Of a stretch of 64,000 nucleotides of DNA, positions 55,411 through 64,000 are shown in pieces. The stretch's first letter is position 1, and each line of letters opens with the position of its first letter. The position numbers and the translations under genes were made by a program. The notes under the pieces are model-generated. The model was given only the letters and a program-made list of their open reading frames with translations, did not search any database and had not been told where the DNA came from. Origin of the DNA: Desmodus rotundus (taxonomy: Eukaryota; Chordata; Mammalia; Chiroptera; Phyllostomidae); contig NC_071387.1 in assembly GCF_022682495.2 (NCBI RefSeq), forward strand, positions 150,520,347 to 150,584,346. The letters run 5' to 3'.

Positions 55411-55544
55411 CCCTGATTGGTATTTCCTGCCCTTTCAGGTCATCTGACCTGCACAGACGATGCCTGCACCTGGACCTGCCCCAACCTTTCCGCGCCTCAG
55501 TCAATGTTCTAGCCTCCTTTTCTCTCTGTCTTACAACAGTGTGG

Positions 55545-56220
55545 ACCCATTATTTTAAATAACTTATTGAAGTGTAACTTACAATAAAGAGCACAGATTT
55601 TAAGAGTAAAATTTGTAGGGTTTTGACAAATGTGTATACCATGTAACTATTATCCTAATTAAGATAAAAAATCCTTCCATCATCCTGAAGTCCCCTCATG
55701 TCTCTTTGTGACCTCTCCCACTCTCATCTTTTATCCCGGCATCCACTGACTTAATATTTATCACCATAGATTAGTTTTGTTCATCCTTGTACTTCCTGTA
55801 AAGGAAAAACATTAAAAATAATGTCTGTGAGGTTATCTATGGTATTGCATATATGTTAACAATTAGTTCATTTTTCTGTCTGAGCAGGGCTTCATTGTCT
55901 CGCCATACTACAAGTTATTTCTCCATTTACCTGCTGATGGCCATTTGGATTATTCCCAGTTGGGGACTCATATGAAGAATGCCAGATAAGACTATGTGTA
56001 CAAGTCTTTTTGTTTTAATAAAAATTTTTATTTTGACAAAGTTACAGATTTTCATGTAGTTTTAAGAGGTAATATTGATTTCATGTACCCTTTATTCAGT
56101 GTTCTGCAGTGGTAATAACTTGCAAAATTATAGTATATTATCACTACCAGTATATTGGCATCAATACATTGATCTCATTCCATTGATCTCAATACATTGA
56201 TCAATCCAGTGATCTCATTC
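55545..56220 (-). mobile_element. Ancient L1M LINE, two adjoining pieces
   Basis: The first piece (to about 55990) has 'cttattgaagtgtaacttac', 'tagattagttttgttcatcc' and 'cctgctgatggccatttgga'. The second (from about 56010) restarts at an L1M 3' end: 'tttttattttgacaaagtta', 'ataacttgcaaaattatagt', 'accagtatattggcatcaat'. Local repeats of 'cattgatctcattc' occur at 56165-56220. Confidence 0.75.
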
Positions 56221-56224
56221 AAAT

Positions 56225-56560
56225 TGCAGCAGTTCAGGCGAGAGAAAATTCTGGTTTGGACCAGGGTTTTAGCAATGGTGATAGGAGAAGAGGCCAGCTC
56301 CAGGATGTGTCCTGAAGACAGAACTGAGCAGACTTGTTACTGGATTGGGTGTGGGCTAGTGAGGAAGAGACAGGAATTAAAGATCATTTCTATGTTTTTG
56401 GCTAGGGCAACTGAGGATATGATAGCATTATATACAAAGGCGGGGGAGCAATAGATGGGAGTGGAGGATGTAAAGTTTTCTCTTAGACATGATAAGTTGA
56501 AAGGCCTTCTAGTTAGCACTTAGGGAAGAGATGGGGACTAGAGGTACAAATTCAGGACTC
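56225..56560 (-). mobile_element. L2 LINE 3' region
   Basis: 'ggaccagggttttagcaatg', 'cttgttactggattgggtgt', 'catttctatgtttttggcta' and 'gggcaactgaggatatgata' occur in the order of the reverse-complement L2 3' region. The 85-codon frame here is chance. Confidence 0.65.
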
Positions 56561-56604
56561 ATCGATGTATAGATGCATAGATCAATTGGAATAAAAAGTT
56601 TCTG

Positions 56605-56790
56605 AGTCCTTTCACATCAACTAGCTCATTTTATTTTCTCAGGATGCAATTACCTATATAAATAGGAATCACCACTATTCTGCAGAGAAGAAATGTAGAC
56701 CCAGAAAAATTAAGTCAGATTTGGGGTAAGAATTGGTATTCTTGACTCTTAGCCTGTGTTTTGTCCATTGTATCCCTTATGACCTGGTAG
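56605..56790 (-). mobile_element. MIR SINE fragment
   Basis: 'ttcacatcaactagctcatt', 'taaataggaatcaccactat' and 'gaagaaatgtagacccagaa' give the antisense MIR pattern. Confidence 0.7.
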
Positions 56791-57924
56791 CACTCTTGGA
56801 AGACAAAAGTGCAAGATCGATGTCAGTTTTTCCTGTTTTTGGTTAGTTTTATTTTTGAGAAGAACTTGTCTTAGCTTTTGTTTCTCTTGGGCTAACCAAT
56901 TTGGCTGGCGTGTTGTGTGGTGGATAGGATCGTTGCTGGTAGAGGCGAGCAGGTAGGAGTGGGTGGGCCTCCTAAGGCTCCTGAGGACACCTTGTTGTTT
57001 ATAGAGAGGAAATGTGGCTGCAGAAGGCGTTTCCTCTCACACTTAAAATGCAATTGTACTGAAACCTTGGATGTGGCCTGAAGCTATTTCCAGCAGTCTT
57101 TACCAAAAGTCATCCTTTGGAATGCTTTAATTGATTTGAAAGTGGATTTTTCTGTAATACAGGAGTGTTTTTTTTTTTTTTTTTGTATGGTGGGAGGAGG
57201 ATGTTGCTTTGGAGATTGTTCTAGTTTCTTCCACATGACCCCAACTCAAAATGTTCTTCTATTTTCTCCACAATGGAAAATACAGCTTCATGAAGGAACA
57301 GAGTTGAAAGGCAGCAATGTTTGTTGAATAGGTATATTCAACAATACTAATCAGCCACAATGAATGAAAAGCAAACTGAATCTAAGAACAGGAGACTGGT
57401 TTAAGGCTTTTGTGCTATTTCCTGCATGTTTACTCTGCTACAAGTGTTCAAAGCTACCCCTCTTGACTTAAAACTCACTGGACGGTATGAAGCAGGTCAG
57501 CTCAGAATGGCATTAAGAGCTGGAGAAGTACCAGGTGCATTTGTTCAACACTGATGACTGAATTGCAGTTTCAAAAGGTAATCTTCACTTATAATTTTTA
57601 ACTTAAAAACATTGGTTTTAGAGGACAATATGAGTTTACTCTGCTTTTTCCCTGTGTCTGGAGGACAAGTGTTGTATTTTCTTCAAAGATATTAAAATTA
57701 TTAACTCGTTTATTACTTACTAAGTAATATTTACTTGTTATGCTGATTTACTTAAGCATGGATCTTGAATTAAGCATAGCTATTTTCTCCTCACTTGACA
57801 AAACCTTATTATTTGTGCCAGTAATATATAATAAAGTTGAAGTAAGGACGACAGACAAAATGAAAAAAATAAAGAGTGCAAGGTCTGGCTAATACTATGG
57901 AGAGAGAAAAGTACAAATGGCTTT
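56791..57924. other. Non-coding stretch with a poly(T) run
   Basis: A 17-base T run lies at 57168-57184. No element is recognised around it, and the adjacent 63-codon frame is chance. Confidence 0.5.
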
Positions 57925-58080
57925 ATAATAACCGAATAACATGTGTACATGAACTTAGTAAATATCCTGAAGTAACTTGCCTAAGGCCACATTGTGAGTA
58001 AGTGGTGGAACCAAGGTCCAGACGCAGGCAGCATGGCTCCGCATTGAACGTGGTTAGCCACTGAACCGTGCCAAAGTTTG
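57925..58080 (-). mobile_element. MIR SINE fragment
   Basis: 'gaagtaacttgcctaaggcc', 'acattgtgagtaagtggtgg' and 'aaccaaggtccagacgcagg' are strong antisense MIR landmarks. Confidence 0.9.
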
Positions 58081-58889
58081 ACATGGTTTGTGTTGTTGTT
58101 GCTTATTACACTGGTGCTTTTTCAGATGGCTATATATGGAAATAAACAACTTTTTGAAATTGCTGTCCTAAATTATTTCTGACTAAATTTAATGAATCTT
58201 CTTATGTCTAAATCCAATAGACACCAAATTCAGTGATTAAATATGATTTCACAAAATTAATTGCCAGTTGGTTAATTACATCATAGCAGGTTTTAGAAAT
58301 GTGTTTATTAGCTTTAAACATTATAATAAAGTAATGCATTTACACAGATTTAAAGGTCAAACCATGACCCATGGCTTAGACTTGAAAGCTGCTGAGCTCT
58401 CCCTATTTTAGCACACCCACGGCTTTCCTCCCTTCCTCTAGTCCTAAAATGAGTATTTTAGCTCTTATCCCCTCTACACACATTCTCCCAATATACCTTG
58501 GCTGAATTTTCATTAAATGCATCGTAATGTCTTTAGCTTTATGACTCTGTAAATACATTTCACGGCTGAGCCATGACTAACTTCTTTTCAGGTGTAACTC
58601 TTTCCCTGGTATTTTTTATTTGCCAAGTTTTCTTTGAATCAATGCTAGTTCTTTCCACTCTCTCTAGGAACTAGAGAGAGTCCAACTTGTCAAATCTGGT
58701 GCTCCCAGTTTTTTTTTTCTTGGAGATATTTCTGCCGAACGCTCTACTCTCTGGCTTCGGTCTGGACTAACTGCCCTTTGGGTTTACCGAACCGCTGTCA
58801 TCCGAGGTGCCATCCTGAAATTCCTGTTGCATTTCTCAAGTTGAATCCCATTTCCTAGACCCCCTGTGAATCTCTTTCATGCTTTACTT
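58081..58889. other. Non-coding stretch
   Basis: Nothing confidently recognised. A small palindrome (CTCTCTAGGAACTAGAGAG) sits near 58661-58679. Confidence 0.5.
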
Positions 58890-60050
58890 GTTCGTTTTGG
58901 TGGAAGATGTTTAAGACAGGATTGTCTGCCACTTTTCACATACAAAAATGTCTTTACCCTACAGTTTGGTTAATAGTTCTGGGCTAAGAAATAATTTTCT
59001 TTTAAATTTTGCAGGCATTATTTTTTTGACTTCTAGACTGTAATGTTTGAGAGATTCAAAACATTTTGATTTCTAAAGTCTTTGTAACTGATCCGAGTTT
59101 GCTCTTGGGTTTAGGGTCTTTATCTCTAATTCTAAAATTTCATGATAATGATTGATGTGAGAGTTTTTTATAGTTGTCCTGGACACTTGATGGGCCATTT
59201 CATATAATACATGTTCTTCATTTTTGAAAATGTTTTCTTTTTTTGTTCCCATCACCATCTCTCTTTTCTTTTTGGGACATGCATTTATTCACCCGTCGAG
59301 TGTAGGTATGTGTTGAATAACTAACCGTAACTGGTGCCTTCTCTATGCCGGGCACTGTGATTCTGCGCTAGAGGTTTCAGCAGTGGAAGAAACACTGCCC
59401 TCATCACACCAATTAGTCAGACATTGGGCCCTCGAGATCGAGCAGTTAATTTGCTTAATTTACTTTTCCTGTGCTCCACTATGTCCTACTTTCTGAAAGA
59501 TTTTCGTGATTTTTATCTTTCAAATCATTTACTGATTTATTTTCAGTTTCAGTTTTTTAATTTTTAATTTCCAGTTGCTCCGTTATTCCCTCACTGTTCC
59601 CTTTTTATTATATACTGTCTTATTTCTTGTCTTTCTCTGAGGAAATTAATTAATTTTTAAAAAAGTATTCCTCTATTCTCTGCCTAGTCTCCATTTACTC
59701 TAAATTCATTTTGTGGCTTGTTTATTTGGGTCTCTTTCAGGTTGGTGGCTTTTCCTTGAAGGTCCGAGGATTCTTGTCTCTGTGTTAACATTTAAGAGTT
59801 AAGCACTAAAGTGCTAGTTAGATATTCCTCCTGCATATGTGAGTTTATATCTGGTAAATTGCTCTGTAGGTCAATTATGTGGCCAAAGAGGGAAGAAAGC
59901 GAAACCGAGATTGGACATAATTGCTGCAAGCAGACTGCAGCGAGCCTTGTGTACCCGTGCAAGCAGTTCGTGCTTTATTTTGTAAATATTGAGAATCTAG
60001 ATGATCTCGTACTTGAGGCAAGTCTTTTGCAGTCCCTCGCATTGTCCTAG
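58890..60050 (-). mobile_element. Ancient HAL1/L1M ORF1-like relic with L2 inserted
   Basis: 'aaatgtctttaccctacagt', 'gggtctttatctctaattct', 'aatttcatgataatgattga', 'tcttggg...cacttgatgggccatt', 'gtctctttcaggttggtggc' and 'taagcactaaagtgctagtt' follow the order of old mammalian HAL1-like ORF1 sequence in reverse. No long frame remains. An L2 3' end interrupts it at 59285-59420. Confidence 0.5.
59285..59420 (-). mobile_element. L2 LINE 3' end inside the HAL1-like relic
   Basis: 'gcatttattcacccgtcgag', 'tggtgccttctctatgccgg' and 'gcactgtgattctgcgctag' are reverse-complement L2 3' end landmarks. Confidence 0.6.
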
Positions 60051-60099
60051 GATACAAATTTCCTGTCTTTGTTCCATTCTGTCATAAACATTTCCTCTG

Positions 60100-61585
60100 G
60101 CTTTCATGCTATATTTTATTTTTTAATATAATTTTCTTTTTCCATAAACATGACCTTACTATACAAATCATCCTGCAATATATATTTTTTTCATGTCTAC
60201 CTCCCCAGCTCCCTCCCCTTAGGCAACCATTAACTTATTCTCTGTATCTATGAGTCTGGTTTGTTTATTCATTTATTTTGTTTTTTTAGCTTCTACGTAT
60301 AAGTGAAATGATTTTTCTCTGACTTACTTCACTTGGCATAATAGCCCCTAAGTCGTTACAAATGGCAAGATTTCTTTATTTATTTATGGCTGAATACTAT
60401 TCCATGTATATCTACCATACCTTCTTTATCTATTCATCTGTTGATAGACATCTATGTTGCTTCCATATCTTGGCTATTAGTAGTAATGCTGCAGCGAACA
60501 CAGGGGTGCGTATTTCCTTTCCAAATTAGTGTTTTTGTTTTCTTCAGATAAATGCCCAGAAGTGGCATTGTTGGATCATATGACACATGAGGGTTCCCTT
60601 TTCTCCGCATCCTTGCCAACACTTGTTTTCGTTGTTTTATTCTTCACAGCCATTTTGATAGCTGTAAGGTGATAGCTCATCGTGGCTTTAATTCACATTT
60701 CCCTGATGAGTAGTGACATTGGGCATCCTGTCATATGTCTGTCGGCCATCTGCATGTCCTCTTGGAGAAACGTCTATTCGGGTCCTCTGCCCATTTTTTA
60801 AAATGGGATTGGGATTTTTTTTTTTTTTTGGTCTTAAGTTGTGTGAGTTCCTTATATGTTTTGGATATTAACCCCATATTGGATGCATCATTTCTGAATA
60901 TCTTCTCCCATTCAGTTTGTTGCCTTTTCATTTTACTGATGGTTTCCTTTGCTCTGCAAAAAGTTTTTGGTTTAATGTAGTCCTGTTTGTTTATTTCTTC
61001 TTCTGTTGCTCCTTCCCCAAAGAGACACATCCAGAAAGATGTTTCGAAGAGTGGTGTCAAAGAATTTACTGCTGTGTTTTCTTGTAGGAGTTTTATGGTT
61101 TCAGGTATAACATTTAAGTCTTTAATTCATTTTGAGTTATTTTTGTAAATGGTATAAGAAAGTGGTCTAATTTTCTTTTTTAAATGTGTCTGTCCAGTTT
61201 TGCCAAAACTAATCGAAAGATGTTTTTACCCCATTGTATATTCTTGCCTCCTTTGTCATAGAGTACTTGACCATATAACTGAGGATTTATTTCTGGGCTT
61301 TCTATTCTGTTCTATCGAGCTATGTGTCTGTTTTTATGCCAGTACCGTGCTATTTTGATTATTATAGCTTTGTAGTATAGTTTGATGTCAGGGCACATGA
61401 TACCTCCCATTTTGTTCTTACTTAAGATTTCTTTTGGCTATTTGGGATCTTTTGTGGTTCCTATAAATTTTAGGTTTAGTTCTAATTTTGAGAAGAGTGC
61501 CATTGGTGGTATTTTAATAGGGATTGCACTGAATATGTATATTGCATTAGGGTAGTAAGGACATTTGATGATATTTTAATCTTAA
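60100..61585 (-). mobile_element. Old L1 (L1MA-like) LINE, ORF2 3' part
   Basis: Reverse complement: 3' UTR, ORF2 C-terminus (the minus strand encodes 'KQDYIKPKTFCRAKETIS', 'MKRQQTEWEKIF', 'KKWAEDPNRRFSKR') and part of the region toward RT, ending near 61585. About 90 bases appear deleted at 60582, where 'ggatcatatg' runs directly into 'acacatgagggttccctttt'. Divergence is greater than in the young L1s but less than in the L1M pieces nearby. The 109-codon minus frame (60731-61060) is this remnant. Confidence 0.88.
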
Positions 61586-62042
61586 TGACAATATTAATCT
61601 CTTGTTTCCAGTTGCCTAAATATTCATTATATTGTAATTTAATTCTTGCATTTTTAACATGGGCATCAAATAACAACCATAGCCCACTTATTTTCTTGCT
61701 GTCCAGGGAACTGCAGAGTTCTATTTGATTGAAATCACTTATGGCCTCGCTGACCTCATCTTTCAGGCAACAATACGTGTTTTCCAGAGATATGTTTTCA
61801 TAACTACTTTAAAATAACATTGTCAGTTTTTCTTTTTTCATAATACATAATAACTTTTATTTATTCTAAGTGATTCTAAGTAAGTGGCAGTCAGTTCAAC
61901 AAATTATATAGCAAAATTCCTCAAAATACAATTTCTCTTCCTAAAAACAGGCTGAAAAAATTTTTACTACATTGTGTTACAATTTGTGCAAATTACTGTG
62001 CATGAATGAAGTGGGAATATATTCCTATTCAATGTAAGTATA
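61586..62042. other. Non-coding stretch
   Basis: Nothing recognised. Confidence 0.5.
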
Positions 62043-62343
62043 TAGTTGTCCCTCTGTATGTTTGTGTTCTGCGTCTGAGGATTTAACAGACCACAAATCC
62101 AGGATATTTGAGATTATTCCAGAAAGTTACAAAAAGCAAAACTTGAATTTGCCACACACCAATCAACATACCAAATTCACTCGAATGAACTGATGTGCAG
62201 ATATACCCTGCAGTAGTCTATGTACAAATATAGTTGTGTGCAAATACTATGCCATTTTACAGAAGGGACTTGAGCATCCTCAGATTTTGCTATTCATGGG
62301 GGTCTTGGAACTAATCCCCTGAGGATACCGAGGGACAGCTCTA
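62043..62343. mobile_element. Tigger/MER2-like DNA transposon relic
   Basis: The left terminus AGTTGTCCCTCTGTAT and the reverse complement of the right terminus, AGCTGTCCCTCGGTAT, form the MER2/Tigger type inverted repeat. Interior blocks 'ctatgccattttacagaagg', 'gacttgagcatcctcagatt' and 'ggtcttggaactaatcccct' match that family's subterminal sequence. TA dinucleotides adjoin both ends. It is a non-autonomous deletion derivative with no transposase. Confidence 0.8.
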
Positions 62344-63374
62344 TACTTTTTTTGTAAGTGTTGGGGAGGGAGAGAATTTCTCCCTTCTACCCTTCTTTAG
62401 TTCTTTTGGCTAGACTAGCAATAAAATAATAAAATTGACACAAGGCTTGATTAACAGGAGAATAACCAATTTAACACTTATGCACAGGAGAACCACACTG
62501 TGATACTCAGACCATAAAACACGTTCAACAAAATGACCCGCCCAACACTTGTTTACACTTTTTAGACAAAGAATCAAATTTGTGAGAAACTGACAGGACT
62601 GAGAGAGTTAATGCTCATTGGAAAGGAATCTAGGCAAGGTCTGGACCGGTGCACATTAGTAAAAGAGTTACAAAGTTTGCTTATACAGGCTTTTTCGACT
62701 CTGGCTTTTATAAATTCTTGCGATAAGGTTTTCTCTCAGCCCTCAGGAGCAGCGAGGGCACCTACCATATGGGAAATTTATCTTCTGCTTCTACCAGAAC
62801 CAAGAAATCAGGTTTCTTCTTGCATGGTCAGTTTCTTAAGTAACTTTAATTCAAAATAACCAATATGCCATTGTGGGGTATCATGGGGCAGTCTGCTGGG
62901 CCCCGACGTTTGGTTCTGAGGGTCTTTACCGTGGCCTGTCAGAGCTCCTTGCACCTATGATTTGCCCTACTCTCAAGCAAAGGGGTCGTTGTCCTTGAAG
63001 CAAGGTAGTGGCACACAACAGCATAAGAGACCCCACACTTCCCATTCACTTCCTTATGTTTTCAGCTGTATGTATTGTGTGTATATGTGGACCAGCACCA
63101 CTAGCAAAAGGAAAACTTTACATCTTGGTAAATCTCTGCCATGCCTTGTGTGATGGCAGATGTCACACAGGCAATTGAATAAATGTTTGATGATGAAGAG
63201 TGTGGTAATTCATCTGTGCTTTCTCGTACTCTGATGAGTAAGTAGAGCTGGATCCTCAGTGAAGCTACCAATATAGGAAGTGGTCTTAACTGCAGTATTG
63301 TTACCTGAAACGGACTGGGCCCAGAGTAGGTCTGCCTCACTGGCCAGTAGTGTGTGGGTTCTTGACTTCATGCA
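62344..63374. other. Non-coding stretch, possible ancient repeat at 62370-62960
   Basis: 62370-62960 ('gcttgattaacaggagaata', 'ctcagccctcaggagcagcg', 'tatcttctgcttctaccaga') has the feel of an old dispersed mammalian repeat, but I cannot name it. Frames of 63-82 codons lack domains. Confidence 0.4.
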
Positions 63375-64000
63375 GGTGATTTTGAGAGTACCTTTATTAA
63401 AGCTGGAGACAGTGAAACAAGGAAGGGCCTAGAGTAGAAGAAGCAATAGGAGAGAGACTAGGCGGGGCTGCTTTGGCTCTCTAGAAACATTATGGAAAAT
63501 AAGTGAGCCAAGGTGGGGCTGCTGTCAGCTCACTGCAATAGGACTTTGGGGACCAGTTCAGGAGATTAGCCCATGATGAGCTGCCACTGCCTATTGTTCT
63601 CCTGGTTGCAAGTCTCATGGGGACCTTTAGAGTTTAGGAGAAAGAAAATTCACTCAAAAAGAAGCTTTGAGTGAGTGTACCTCAGGGATGGCTTCTTTGT
63701 CTTGAGGGGTTTTATCTGCTTTCCAAAGGTGGGGATTTTAGAGGAGGTCTCAGGGAAAGACCTCAATATTCATAAGCTTTTCCAGGTATATGCTTTCAGG
63801 GTAATGGTCTCCACTGATTGGTCATTGCCAGCAGGGTGTCATTAGTCATTTCAGCAAGTCCTGGCATTATCCAAGTGGTTTTGCTGCTTTTCTGGGCCTG
63901 GAGCTGAAATACAACTGAGGCCTAGATGTCATCTCCAGGGAGGAAAGGTCAGGGGAGGGTCTGAACTGCATGGCAGTGATAAGAAAGGTTTGGGGTCTAA
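63375..64000 (-). mobile_element. Probable ERV LTR, truncated by the window edge
   Basis: On the minus strand there is a CCAAT box (reverse of GATTGG at 63816-63821), a TATA-like AGATAAAAC (63709-63717) about 100 bases further on, and an AATAAA signal (reverse of TTTATT at 63393-63398). This U3-R order resembles a class I ERV LTR. The flanking 'ccactgattggtcattgcca' and 'gggtgtcattagtcatttca' are like LTR U3 blocks. No retroviral coding sequence is present in the window. The termini and family are not resolved. Confidence 0.45.

Noticed and set aside
1..64000. CRISPR arrays, bacterial operons, prophage or mitochondrial insertions
   Set aside because: No regularly spaced direct repeats, no ribosome-binding-site-led ORF series, and no mitochondrial gene or tRNA cluster were seen; the whole window behaves as mammalian nuclear DNA.

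Overview
This window is non-coding mammalian nuclear DNA, most likely from a bat of the Yangochiroptera (vespertilionid, molossid or phyllostomid type). The main evidence is three copies of a tRNA-derived SINE of the bat VES type (35219-35483, 41891-42095, 50071-50320). Each has a tRNA-like head with A and B boxes, a CT-rich body, and the tail motif TCAATAAA followed by an (A)n end. There is also a mammalian L1 landscape with a lineage-specific G-rich 3' UTR, plus the usual ancient mammalian layer of MIR, L2, hAT and Tigger relics. No host protein-coding exon, tRNA, rRNA or CRISPR array can be supported. Nearly all longer open frames are pieces of LINE ORF1 or ORF2, or chance frames.

Layout. 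1-2.4 kb: unique DNA with MIRs. 2.43-4.54 kb: an almost complete ORF1-only LINE (HAL1-type) on the minus strand, split by a younger L1 3' end. 4.5-7.5 kb: MIR, a long L2 and unique DNA. 7.5-8.7 kb: a 5'-truncated L1. 8.7-13.1 kb: mostly unique, with a CTCF-like motif near 12.42 kb. 13.1-14.5 kb: a short young L1 beside an ancient L1M. 14.5-22.7 kb: unique DNA with L2, MIR, a hAT-like MITE, an ERVL-type solo LTR and L1M, then a clean 127-bp mariner-type MITE. 23.06-24.18 kb: an L1 with a second L1 inside it. 24-35 kb: unique DNA with L2, L1 and L1M pieces and a GC-rich ancient repeat at 32.0-32.35 kb. 38.0-42.1 kb: a compound locus made of a 5'-inverted L1, an ORF2-less HAL1-type 3' half and a VES SINE. 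42-54 kb: unique DNA, L1M, MIR, a hAT MITE, VES and another L1. 54.8-61.6 kb: mostly old L1M, L2, MIR and HAL1-like sequence. 62.0-62.3 kb: a Tigger/MER2-like element. 63.4 kb to the right edge: a probable ERV LTR on the minus strand, cut off by the window.

No genes work together here; the content is a stratified record of retrotransposition. The best candidates for a second look are the two ORF1-only L1 derivatives (2.4-4.5 kb and 41.1-41.9 kb), the twin-primed L1 between them and the SINE, and the short mariner-type MITE. I found no credible new molecular system. Repeat family names come from recognising consensus motifs by eye, not from a database search, and boundaries without target-site duplications are approximate.
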